Positions 33,560 to 43,135 of a stretch of DNA of 64,000 nt are shown one piece after another. The notes under the pieces are model-generated. The model had not been told where the DNA came from and ran no database searches. It saw nothing but the letters and a program-made list of their open reading frames with translations. This DNA is from Ochotona curzoniae (lineage: Eukaryota > Chordata > Mammalia > Lagomorpha > Ochotonidae): the NCBI RefSeq assembly GCF_017591425.1, contig NW_024466512.1:27705501-27769500 (forward strand), read 5' to 3'. The position numbers and the translations under genes were made by a program. Every line of letters starts with the position of its first letter. Positions within the stretch are counted from its first letter, which is position 1.

Positions 33560-33745
33560 CAAACAGGGTAGTACCTCACATTTTTAGCATGTTTTACAGA
33601 TCATAAAATATATTGTATGTACCTCGGTGATTAACAGTGCATAGCTTTGGCATCTTCGTTATAAACCTAAGAAACAGGCTTGGAAAGGTCAAGTGATTTT
33701 GCAAAGTCACAAAACTGCTATAGAGCCTGCTGTGTTTAGGACTGT
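33560..33745 (+). repeat. MIR-type ancient SINE
   Basis: CATTTTTAGCATGTTTTACAGATCATAAAATA, then CCTAAGAAACAGGCTTGGAAAGGTCAAGTGATTTTGCAAAGTCACAAAACTGC. The second block matches the MIR core AGAGGTTAAGTAACTTGCCCAAGGTCACA at many positions. Confidence 0.65.
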
Positions 33746-33809
33746 TCAATTCTTTGGTTCTGGAAACCCATCTGATTAGCTTTTGTGTGTGTTTATAAGT
33801 TTTTCCTTA

Positions 33810-34164
33810 TAGTTATGCATTTTTTAAGGTTTATTTTATTTTTATTGCAAAGTCAGATATACAGAGAAGAGGAGAGACAGAGAGGAAGATCCTCCATCCG
33901 ATGATTCACTCCCCAAGCAGCCTCAATGGCCAGAGCTGAGCCAATCCAGAGCCAGGAGCCAGGAGCTTCTTCCCGGTGTCCTACATGGGGTGCAGGACTC
34001 CAAGTCTTTGGACTGTCCTTGACTGCTTTCCCAGGCCACAAGCAGGGAGCTGGATGGGAAGTGGAGCTGCCGGGATTAGAACTGGCACCCATATGGGATC
34101 CTGGTGCGTTCAAGGCAAGGACTTTAGCCGCTGGGCCAAGGCGCCAGGTCCTAGTTATGCATTT
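33810..34164 (-). repeat. C-SINE with perfect 13-bp target duplication
   Basis: Antisense full-length copy at about 33823-34151 between TAGTTATGCATTT at 33810-33822 and 34152-34164. Its body is close to consensus (CTGCCGGGATTAGAACTGGCACCC). The head ends GCGCCAGGTCC. Confidence 0.95.
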
Positions 34165-34420
34165 AATAGGCAGGAATAGAGAGAGAAGGGGGAGGGAGAG
34201 GATTAGACACAGCTTGCTGGTTCAGTTCATTGATGCCCACAATCCCAACTACAGAGGTTGGGCCAGTGGGAACCAGGAGTTGGGAAGTTAGTGCAGGTTT
34301 CCCACTGGAGTGGAAGGGACTGCTGCCTCCCAGGATCTGCATTGGTTGCAAGCTGGAGTTAAGAGCTGGAGCCAGGAACCAAACTCTGGCACTCCAAAAA
34401 GTGCCCTGGCTTAAACAGTA
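34165..34420 (-). repeat. Old C-SINE, antisense
   Basis: AGAGAGAAGGGGGAGGGAGAG, then GGTTCAGTTCATTGATGCCCACAATCCCAACTACAGAGGTTGGGCCAG, CACTGGAGTGGAAGGGACTGCTGCCTCCCAGGATCTGCATTGG, and AACCAAACTCTGGCACTCC. Old subfamily, strongly diverged. The young copy at 33823 inserted at its tail side. Confidence 0.6.
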
Positions 34421-34577
34421 TATTTATTTATTATCCTATCCTACCCTGCAGGGACTTGAACCTGTGACTTCTGAGTTCCAAGACCATGCTCTGTTTCCTT
34501 GAGACCCCAGGTTTCCTGTCACTGTCCCTCCAAGTCCCTGCAGGCCTTTGCCAGAGTATGCCAGAGTAGACTGGAAT

Positions 34578-35409
34578 CCAGGGATCTATTTATTTATTAT
34601 TCTCTTCAGATAACGAATGTTTTATTCTTCATAAACATGGTGCCCACAAAAGCACACAGGTAAGGCACAATAGGGTTCTCTGTTACAGAATAGTGTGCAT
34701 CATATTTACTCAACCAGAAAACGTGCATTATCTGTGCAAGTTCATGCTGCAAACTCAACACATATATGACAGAACAAAAAGGAAACTGAGCTTTAAATAA
34801 AATCAAAATTGGTACAATTCCAGCTGTTTTGCATACTCGATGGACTGACAATAACATACCAACAGGTTGTTTATATTTTTTTAAAGGCCAATGGTTAGAT
34901 TACAAGTAAACTTTATTTAGCAACTATTCTAATCTGAAATCATAAACAGTAATAAAGGAATTTTACAGAAACTGAATTAAAACAATGAGGCACAACGGTC
35001 ATTCGTGCATTAACCATTTTGTAAACTTCCTTGACCCAAAATTCCAGCTATAATTTGCCTAACACAATTTGCTGCAACAACGTGCCATGTTTTCAACTTG
35101 ACATAAACCAAAGAGCTAACATTTCATTAACTTATAAATACACTGGGAAAATGATTTAATCCCGACAGTACTATGCCACAGCCCTAGTATATATAATAAA
35201 TAGTTTTTCCACAAAATATTTTTCCAACATCTGCCAATTGCTTCTTTATTGCTCACATAAATTTGAATCAATTACAACTGGTTTCAGAAAAAATATGGAA
35301 CGCTTCACGAATTTGCGTGTCATCCTTGTGTAGGGGCCATGCTAATCTTCTCTGTATCGTTCCTATTTTAGTATATGTGCTGCCGAAGTGAGCACCAGGG
35401 ATCTATTTA
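34578..35409 (-). pseudogene. Chimeric retrocopy: U6 snRNA joined to an mRNA-like 3' UTR
   Basis: A minus-strand insertion of about 800 bp lies between direct repeats CCAGGGATCTATTTA at 34578-34592 and CAGGGATCTATTTA at 35396-35409. Its 5' end is full-length U6 (35395 down to 35289). Directly after the U6 T-run comes about 695 bp of AT-rich, UTR-like sequence, ending with AATAAAACATTCG and an A-rich AATAATAAATAAATA tail at 34593. Known U6-L1 and U6-mRNA chimeras arise when L1 reverse transcriptase switches template from one RNA to U6, and this has the same architecture. The 3' partner is not L1 as far as I can tell. I cannot name it. No long frame indicates a coding part. Confidence 0.85.
35289..35395 (-). 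pseudogene. RNU6: U6 snRNA-like sequence (5' part of the chimera)
   Basis: The 107-bp sequence starts GTGCTCACTTCGGCAGC and ends GCGTTCCATATTTTT. By my comparison with U6 from memory it differs at four positions: 7, about 32, and two adjacent to a former CpG. The ACAGAG box region and the AGATTAGCATGG region are intact. It is a retrocopy rather than a gene: it lies within target duplications and runs on into mRNA sequence. The upstream DNA shows no convincing PSE or TATA at the right distance. Confidence 0.9.
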
Positions 35410-37255
35410 AACAGCAGTTGCCTTTGAAATCTACTCTGTTACCAAAATTTCTGTTAACAGAGAATTAGCAAGATGAAAATAGAAATGTGAAAAATAAGAC
35501 TTAGGGTTGAATAGCTTACTATCCATTAAGCAACCAGCAATAGCAGCCCAAAAAGTGGAAATAAATGCTGAGCATTTTGTATCTGCGTTTAGCATCTCAT
35601 TCGAGGCAATTTATATTATACTGTATCCCTTGAATTTCAAAAGTTCATTGGTTCCTTTTCTACAGCGAGAATTGAGTAAGTGAATCAGATGCAAGTCCAC
35701 TCAACAGCACTGTCCCAACAGGATATCAGCTTATTTTCTGCAGCCAATTAATTCTGCCTTTCCTAAAGTTACAGAGAGACTTTTTAAATCCTCCAACACA
35801 AAGCTGTCTGCATAGTTTATGTTAATACAAGCCAGCGGGTGTGCAGAGACTGCTGAGATGCAATAGGGCTCCAGCGTAAGAGAAAAAGTGCTGAAGCAAG
35901 AAACAGATTGGTCCTCTACTATTTGTGGATGTCCCTTTGTGAGCCTTGGCTTCTTGGGCCTCAGTCAGGGTCCTCCTTCCACCCCACCTCCCAGGCTCTG
36001 CTCAGCTTGGAAGGGGGGTCTTGAAGTGAGTGTGAAATGTCCTCCAATTTCCAAATCATAGATCATTCGAAGCAAGAGCACTTCTCAGCACAAAACAAGC
36101 CCCTTGATTCACCACTTGAATTCTACATCACGGGTAGAACTGCAACAGATAATTTGGTCCATTCCTTTAATTTGTGGGGAGGGAGATGTTGGCAAGAGTG
36201 ATATGTCTATTGTATGGATGAATTATCTGAGTTTCTGCATGAGATGAATGGAGGTTTGAACGGAATCGGCAGTCTCCCACGGCACTGCTCACCGCCACAT
36301 CCTCTTAGTGAGCAGCACAGTTCTTTATCTCCAGCATTGTGCCTCACATGTTAGAAACCCAAAACACTTTTATCCGAGAAATGGGCTTGTTTGAATGGTG
36401 GTTCAGCTCCTCTTCCATCTAAAAGCTGATTTAGCCCGCATCGCTGCTGTAACCCTTGACACAAACTAAGTCCCTGCAAAGCATGCCGCTCTGGTTTAAG
36501 GATTCTCTTGAACTGAAGGTAATTGAGAAACAGCAGGTAGGACTAGCTCTGTGCCCCACCCCATCTGATGAAAACATGAGGAGGATTCTCCTGGTGCAGT
36601 CACAGTAAATGTCTCCCCAGAGATGTCCGTGAGGCATGGCACATGTACGCCTTCTCAGCGGTTCTCATGTCCCATGAAGCGCTCCTGTGTGGGTAAACAC
36701 GCAGGAGCACTCTGCCCACAGTTTGCTGTCCAGAAGAGCACAAGTCCCTTTGCCTTTGCCATATCTTGTCTTCCTTCTCTGTAAATTTCTTGCTCTTTTA
36801 TTAATAGGCCATGTAAGCTGGGTTTTTTTTTTTCTTTCAATTTCTTTCCTCCACACATGAAAGAATTAAGAGTCGAGATATAAAGGTTCATAGCAAAACA
36901 GATTGTATTTTAAGGGTTAGCAGCAAATGGACATGAATGAGGACAATCTCTCTCCATGGGGAAGGAGGAATTGCTGCCCTTGCCAAAGTTGGAGTCATCT
37001 CTTTACAGGGTTCGGTTGGTGCCCTGATTGAATGTACATACATGGCAGAGTAAGGGCACAGGACTCGATCTGCAGAAAGTCACGTCCACACGGGCACAGC
37101 CTGCATCTTGGCATCTTGAGGCGCAGGTGAAAGCATAGGATGGGTGGGCCTGGCCTGCAGCCATGTTGGAGCAGCATGGAAGGGGGAGGGGCTGCCACAG
37201 TCTCTCAGTTGCCTGTTACTCACCAAAGACCTACTGACCAGAGTCACCAACTTCT
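35410..37255. other. Unassigned unique sequence
   Basis: No repeat family, RNA gene or exon recognised across about 1.8 kb. This is one of the longest repeat-free stretches in the window. Cross-species conservation is the natural test for an exon or regulatory element here. Confidence 0.4.
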
Positions 37256-37261
37256 GACACA

Positions 37262-37560
37262 GAGTTAAACTGCCACCTGGGACAATGGCATCTCACATCA
37301 GGGCATTGGTTCAAGTCCTGGCTGCTCTGCTTCTATTCCAGCTCCCTTCTAATGCACCTGGGAAGGCAGCAGAGGATGGCCCATAGCTTTGGAGCTCTGT
37401 TAGCTGCAAGAGATCTGGATGAATTCCAGGTTCCTGGCTTCAGCCTGGACTAGTCCCAACCCCTGCTGCCATTTGATTTGGGGTGTGAACCAGAAGATGA
37501 AATCTCTCTCTCTCTCTCTTTTTCCATCTCCTTTTCAAATACGCAAATACATGTCTTAAA
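37262..37560 (+). repeat. Old C-SINE
   Basis: Sense copy: AGTTAAACTGCCACCTGGGACAATGGCATC, CCAGCTCCCTTCTAATGCACCTGGGAAGGCAGCAGAGGATGGCCCA, a CT microsatellite at 37502-37521 and CCTTTTCAAATACGCAAATACAT at the tail. This subfamily has the GGTTAAGCTGCCACCTGC-type head. Confidence 0.8.
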
Positions 37561-38225
37561 AATATAGGTTTTATTTTCACTTTTCAGGAATGGTGAGGCC
37601 AACAGATCAGCAGATAACTCTTGAAAAGATAGCTTGCGACTCATAGTTCCCAAGATGAGGATGCCCTCCATGCTGTTGTAAGGGTGGGAAGCTGGGGATT
37701 GTGCCCGAGGCCGGAGAAGGCAGGGTGAAGCTCGGGGGAGCGCCTTCCTGGTGCGTTCTGAGGGCAGCACTAGCTGGGTCTGGTGCAGGCTTAATCTCCT
37801 TCTTGGAGTGCTGGGCTGAAGGAACTGTCTCTAATTGTCTGATAACAGGCCACTTGGGGTGCTGAGGGCACGTGAAGGCCAAGTCTGTGTGTGAAAACTT
37901 GGGAGATGAGATGGTGTGCTGAGGGCTCTGGTATCCACAGAGAAGGTACATGAAAGCCATACTCAGGGGAGACTGCACTGAGTCTGGGTCCTGGCTGGCC
38001 CTGTGGTTATGATGTCTGCCTGCCGTCACTCCCAGTCAAGCTGGAGAGAGAGGTGGTGACTGGTACTTGTGAGAAACATTCTTAAATCAGCCCCCCACAC
38101 TCAGAGTGGGGGAAGCGTTACGGATTAGGTAGGAAAACCTGGTGTGTAGAACCACCCAGGATGGCAAATATTCATCACAGAGCCTTGAAATCTGTGAGCA
38201 TGGTAAGACAGACTTTTTCCTCCCA
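37561..38225. other. Unassigned sequence
   Basis: The minus strand has an open frame of 140 codons (37607-38029) with a proline- and serine-rich, low-information composition. There is no recognised domain, and splice signals were not found at its ends. Confidence 0.4.
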
Positions 38226-38529
38226 AAGATTTATTTTATTGATTTGAAAGGCACAGTGATAGAGGGAGAGGGAGAAACAGAGAGATCTTCCATCAGCTGG
38301 TTCGCTCCCCAAAAGTCCATAGCACCAGGGCTGGGTCAGGCCAAAGCCAGGAGTTTGGAAGTTCACCCAGATCTCCCCTATGCAGTGCAGAGGTCCAGGC
38401 ACTTGGACCATCTCCACTGCTTTCCCTGGTGCGAGGAGCTGGATTAGAAGAGGAGCTGTCTAGACTTAAACTGGAGCTCTAACATGGGGTGTCGGTACCA
38501 CAGGCAGCAGCATAACTGGCCACAGCCCC
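38226..38529 (-). repeat. Old C-SINE, antisense
   Basis: AAGATTTATTTTATTGATTTGAAAGGCACAGTGATAGAGGGAGAGG, GCTGGGTCAGGCCAAAGCCAGGAG, then ACAGGCAGCAGCATAACTGGCCACAGCCCC at the head. Older, intermediate subfamily. Confidence 0.8.
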
Positions 38530-38743
38530 AAGACAGACTTCAATTCCAGACATCCATGTCTGAGTGTCTCATCCATGTCTCTTGCTTATGAAAGAGCTCT
38601 ACCTTCCCCAAGTTAGGGTGTGGTCCTGCGGTTAGCTGTTTTCTTTTGCCTGTGCCTCAATTGTCTGACGTGAACTTCTGTGATCTGGATTCCCTCTGTC
38701 CTAAAAAACGAGGACTTAAAAAATATGATCAGGTCTGTGTCAC

Positions 38744-38897
38744 TGTCCTGCAGTGATGGACTTGGTGCACGGAACCGATAATAATGTGCGTGGACTACTG
38801 AATGATGGTCAATAGCTGAAGTTTCTCAGTGGCATCAGACTTTAGACACTGAGGGTCATGTGAGATATGTTGAGCTTATCAACAAAACCCACCAACT
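38744..38897 (+). repeat. Dispersed repeat, copy 2 (family not recognised)
   Basis: Aligns in the same orientation with 5207-5380. This copy ends exactly where a C-SINE begins. Its left end may be near 38738. It shares GATGGACTTGGTG, ATAATAA, GGTCAATAGCTGAAGTTT and GAGCTTATCAACAAAACCC with copy 1 and has about 25 bp fewer. Confidence 0.6.
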
Positions 38898-38898
38898 T

Positions 38899-39240
38899 GG
38901 GCCCGTCGGCGTGGCCTAGCAGCTAAAGTCCTTGCCTTGAATGCGCCAGGATCCCATATGGGTGCCGGTTCTAATCCCAGCTGCTCTACTTCCAATCCAG
39001 CTCCCTGCTTGTGGCCTGGGAAAGCAGTCGAGGATGGCCCAAAGCCTTGGGACACTGCATCCATGTGGGAGACCTGGAAGAGGCTCTGGGCTCTTGGCTT
39101 CTGATTGGTGCAGCTCCAGATGTTGTAGCCACTTGGGGAGTGAATCATCAGACAGAAGATCTTCCACTCTGTCTAACCTCCTCTATGTATATCTGACTTT
39201 CCAATAAAAAAAATTTTTAAAAATCTTTTAAAAAATCTTT
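38899..39240 (+). repeat. C-SINE
   Basis: Sense full-length copy with head GGGCCCGTCGGCGTGGCCTAGCAGCTAAAGTCC, CATATGGGTGCCGGTTCTAATCCC and a tail CCAATAAAAAAAATTTTTAAAAATC followed by a second ATCTTT. It abuts the dispersed repeat copy 2. A good target duplication is not visible. Confidence 0.92.
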
Positions 39241-40088
39241 TGAAAACCACTTCTTGAGCCACTGTTCCCTACTATCCAAGTGACTGTTGTACAATATTTC
39301 TTCATTGAGTGGCCACCATGGATTAACAGCAGCTACAACAGTGGAGAAGGCCTGGGCCTTGTTTCCAAGGAGCTCCTGTTCTGGGAATAAATAATTCTTA
39401 ATATTTTTTGAGTTGCGGAGCCCTGGGCATCTATCTCTGTGGTAGGTCTAAAACCATAGACTAAAGAATTTGATTTAACAAGAAAGAAATTATAGCGTAG
39501 TATTCTTGATCCACCAGTAGAATTCTGCCATTCCTTTGCCTTGGCTACCCATGCAAACATCTAGGGAAGTTTGGAAAATCATCAGGGCCTTTCCCCACAA
39601 GCACAGGTCCTGCTTTAGTCGATCTGGATTCAAGAACTCCCCAGATTCCATTTCTGGCTCGCAAGGTTCTGTGGAAGCTCACGCTATGATGCTTTCTGTC
39701 TTCCAGATATAAGCAGCACCCATTGTATTCTGAAAGCAGATGTGAAGCAGCCCTCCAAGCAGGAAGCACCGCCTCCAGTTCCATGCAGGGGGAGAAGCAA
39801 GGGAAGATGGTTCAGGACTCCACCCATTTATAAATGGAGTGTGAGTCCTCAGTCAATTTCTCCTTGCAGAGAGCTCTGGGGCCAATCTTACCAAATGTGT
39901 TATGGGGTGACAGTGATCAAGGAGGGCTCGTCAGGATTAAGTCCCTTCAATAGCTTCTAGGACAATGATAGGAAATTGTGAACAACTAAGAACACTCAGC
40001 AGATGTTCATTAGCACCAGGGTCTGGTAGAGTCAGCCTATAGGCAATAAACAGCATGAATGATAATGCTATCAAAATATCTATGGAAA
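39241..40088. other. Unassigned sequence
   Basis: No repeat or exon recognised. Confidence 0.35.
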
Positions 40089-40275
40089 GGTGCCGGTTGT
40101 GGCTCCATGGGTTAAGCCACACTGGAATGTCTGCATCCTCATTGGAGTGCAGGTATGAGTGCTGGCTCCTTTGCTTCGGATCCAGCTTCCTGCCAACGCG
40201 CATTCTGGGAGGTGGCAGATGGCAGCTGACTGGCATGGGCCCTCCCTACCCATGTGGAAAACTTGATGGAGAATC
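40089..40275 (+). repeat. Old C-SINE, left half, split by a young copy
   Basis: Sense old head GGTGCCGGTTGTGGCTCCATGGGTTAAGCCACACTGG, CATTGGAGTGCAGGTATGAGTGC and GGGAGGTGGCAGATGGCAGC. It continues at 40654-40750 (TCAACCTGGTTTAGCCCTAAATGTTGCAGG ... GGATGAAAGATCTCTTTCTGTCTCTGCTTTTCAAGAA) beyond the young insertion. Confidence 0.8.
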
Positions 40276-40653
40276 AGGCTTCCAGTTTCTTTCTTTTTTT
40301 CTTTTTTAAGATTTATTTATTTATTGGAAAGTCAGATATACAGAGAGGAGGAGAGACAGAGAGGAAGATCTTCTTTCCTATGATACACCCCCCAAGTGGC
40401 CACAACGGCAATGCTGTGCCGATCTGGAGCCAGGAGCCAGGAACTTCCTCCAGGTCTCCCACATGGGTGCAGGATCCCAAAGCCTTGGGCCATCCTTGAC
40501 TGCTTTCCCAGGCCACAAGCAGGGAGCTGGATGGGAAGTGGAGCAGCCAGGATTAGAACCCTGATTAGAACCGGCGCCCATATGGGATCCCAGTGCGTTC
40601 AAGGTGAGGACTTTAGTTGCTAGGCCATTGCTCCGGGCCCAGGCTCCCAGTTT
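40276..40653 (-). repeat. C-SINE with duplicated Pol III B box
   Basis: Antisense full-length copy at about 40289-40640 between AGGCTTCCAGTTT (40276-40288) and AGGCTCCCAGTTT (40641-40653). Its B-box segment occurs twice in tandem: GGATTAGAACC at 40550-40560 and TGATTAGAACC at 40562-40572, 12 bp apart. In sense these are GGTTCTAATCA and GGTTCTAATCC, both matching the B-box pattern GGTTCNANNCC or nearly so. The same 12-bp duplication is in the copy at 51650-51992. Confidence 0.95.
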
Positions 40654-40774
40654 CAACCTGGTTTAGCCCTAAATGTTGCAGGTATGTGGGGAGTTAACCA
40701 ATGGATGAAAGATCTCTTTCTGTCTCTGCTTTTCAAGAAGATGAAAATACATCCAAGTAGCCAAAATACCAAAA

Positions 40775-40920
40775 TATCTATTGAGCACTCCTTCTATTTA
40801 ATACGCATGAGTTCATGTCATGTTGCCACCGGACCCTATGAAGTGGTTATGATTATCTCTTATAAACAGGAGTGTTGAGACTCACAAGTGTGAAAGAAAG
40901 GAAGTGCACTGGCCAGTTCA
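40775..40920 (+). repeat. MIR-type ancient SINE
   Basis: TATTGAGCACTCCTTCTATTTAATACGCATGAGTTCATGTCATGTTGCCACCGGACCCTATGAAGTGG, then AACAGGAGTGTTGAGACTCACAAG. This is the MIR core order (CACTGTGCTAAGCGC..., then CCCTATGAGGTAGG...). Confidence 0.65.
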
Positions 40921-41835
40921 GTAGGGTGTGGCTTCAGCGAGAAAGTTCGCCAGTGGGGACTGTCCGAAGAAAGAGCAGGTGTGTGTGGCCTTCGAGCTTC
41001 AGGCGGAGAAGGAAGGAGCTATCAGAGTGTCCAGGGACATTCTTATCATGATGTGCCCCAGCAGAGTGTTCCTTGGCAAGATCAGCTGTTCCCTGGAACA
41101 CAGAAAGGAGGAAAGATTTCGGAGTTCAGCAGTGTGGAGGGGTTCAACTTCCACTGTTATCAGGACACGGGTAAAAGTCAATATTATCAGAAGGTTAAGT
41201 GACTGCTAGTCTAACCTCAGCCAGTAAGCAACATTTGCTCTGGGTTTGGAGCCAGAACATCAGTTTCCGTCAAAATAGAGATTAAATGACTTTCATCCAA
41301 GAAAATCAGGGCCAAAGGAAGATTCCAAAGAGCAAGCCCCGTGTGGAGATGTCCTGTGGTCCTGGGTGTAACTGAAGGAGGATCGCATTGGAGGAAAGCG
41401 ACATACTGAGCCTAGGATGAGGCTCCCTGGCTGAGAGAGGAGAGCCCCAGCTCTGGGTAGGCAAAGAGAAGCACCAAGAGGTAGCGAAAGGCTCTGGGCA
41501 GAAGCTGGCTCTGCCTTCCTTAAGACCTTCAAAACACTCCCACTCCCACCCGCCTCCTCCCTGCGCAACTGGGACAGACACATGGGGGGCAGCTATGCAG
41601 GGAGCCCCTGCTGAGTGCTTGGGTGATCCAAGCAACTGGCCAGGCAGCTAGCCTGCTTCTTGCTCATTAGCCATGATTGTTAGAGACTCATTAAGCAAGT
41701 TCAGGACCTTTACTGCTTTGTTGACTGCAGGGTAAACTGAAAATGAGTTTTTATGCTTGGGCAGTTTAATCATTAAAAGGGAAGTGATTCTGTGCTTTCT
41801 TGTGTGTAGGGTCACAGATGAACTTCCACTTGGTT
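40921..41835. other. Unassigned sequence
   Basis: No repeat or exon recognised. The region 41300-41600 is moderately GC-rich but lacks CpGs. Confidence 0.4.
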
Positions 41836-42060
41836 GACAGTGCCAATGTCACCTCATTTAAAAACACTGGCTATAGGCCATGTGCTAGCTGTTGACCTGG
41901 GCTCTTCTGTGAGTACAATGGACAAATATGCCCTCACTCCTTCTGAAGCTTACATTATAGTAGAAGAAGGAGATGTTAAATACACATGTTGTATAGAATG
42001 ATAGAACATAGTATGTTATAGAAAAAAAAATGAAGCAAGGAAAGGGGGCTTAGAAGTGGC

Positions 42061-42395
42061 AGGTAGGAGCCCAACACAGTAGCCTAGCAGCTAAAGTCCT
42101 TGCCTTGGTCGCACCGGAATCCCAAATGGGCGCCAGTTCTAATCCTGGCAGCTCCACTTCCTATCCAGTTCCCTGCTTGTGACCTGGGAAAGCACTGGAG
42201 GGTGGCCCAAAGCTTTGGGACCCTGTACCCATGTGGGAGACCTAGAAGAGGCTCCTGGCTTCGGATGGTTTACCTCCAGCCATTTGGGGAGTGAATCATT
42301 GGACGGAAGATCTTCCTCTATCTCTCTCCTCCTCTGTGTATACCTGATATTCCAATAAAAATAAAATAAATCTTTAAAAAAAAAAGGTAGGAGCC
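42061..42395 (+). repeat. C-SINE with 11-bp target duplication
   Basis: Sense full-length copy at 42072-42384, from the head CAACACAGTAGCCTAGCAGC to the tail ATAAATCTTTAAAAAAAAAA. The flanks AGGTAGGAGCC at 42061-42071 and 42385-42395 are identical. Confidence 0.93.
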
Positions 42396-42409
42396 ATGGG
42401 GTTGCATTT

Positions 42410-42697
42410 AATAATGGTGATTGGGCCCGGCGCGGTGGCACAGTGGTTAAGGTCCTCGCCTTGCACGCCCGGGATCCCATATGGGCGCAGGTTCTAATCC
42501 CGGCAGCCCCTCTTCCCATCCAGCTCCCCGCTTGTGGCCTGGGAAAAGCAGTCAAGGACGGCCCAAAGCTTTGGGACCCTGCACGCATGAATCATCGGAC
42601 GGAAGATCTTCCTCTCTGTCTCTCCTCTCTGTATATCCGCCTTTCCAATAAAAATAAAATGAATCTTTTTTTAAAAAAAAAAAATAATGGTGATTGG
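42410..42697 (+). repeat. C-SINE (variant-head subfamily), perfect 15-bp duplication, internal deletion
   Basis: Sense copy at 42425-42682 with the variant head GGGCCCGGCGCGGTGGCACA and AGTGGTTAAGGTCCTCGCC, flanked by AATAATGGTGATTGG on both sides. The segment between CCTGCACGC and ATGAATCATCGG, about 85 bp in intact copies, is missing. The remainder is almost unmutated, so this looks like the youngest insertion in the window. Confidence 0.96.
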
Positions 42698-42792
42698 TTG
42701 AAATGTGAGGAGGGTGTTTCAGAAGGAGGAAGGAGCTGATGCAGATGCCCTGGCACAGGAGTGTGCCAGGCAGGTTTAAGAAACAGCAGAGG

Positions 42793-43135
42793 ACTCGGCG
42801 GCGTGGCCTAGTGGGGCCTAGTGGTTAAAGTCCTCACCTTGAATGTGCAGCGATCCCATATGGGTGCCGGTTCTAATCCCAGCAGCTCCACTTCCCATTC
42901 AGCTCCCTGCTTGTGGCCTGGGAAAGCAGTTGAAGACGGCCCAAAGCTTTGGGATCCTGCACCCGTGTGGGAGTCCTGGAGGAAGTTCCTGGCTCCTGGC
43001 TCCAGATCGGCACAGCATTGGCCGTTGTGCTCACTTGGGGGCTGAATCATCGGAAGGAAAATCTTCCTCTCTGTCTCTCCTCCTCTCTGTATATCTGACT
43101 TTGTAATAAAAATAATTAAATCTTTAAAAAAAGAG
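42793..43135 (+). repeat. C-SINE with duplicated head segment
   Basis: Sense copy with the head GGCGGCGTGGCCTAGTGGGGCCTAGTGGTTAAAGTCC, in which GGCCTAGTGG is present twice. It ends CTTTGTAATAAAAATAATTAAATCTTTAAAAAAA, next to a GA microsatellite. The B-box region GGTTCTAATCCCAGCAG is intact. Confidence 0.92.

Noticed and set aside
35289..35395. Functional U6 snRNA gene
   Set aside because: The copy lies within target duplications, continues without a terminator gap into UTR sequence, has four changes and no convincing PSE/TATA arrangement upstream. The TTTAAAT nearby belongs to the duplicated target and is at the wrong distance.
37607..38029. Minus-strand open frame of 140 codons, proline/serine-rich
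   Set aside because: No recognised domain, and I found no splice sites matching its ends. Retained only as a note in the unassigned stretch.
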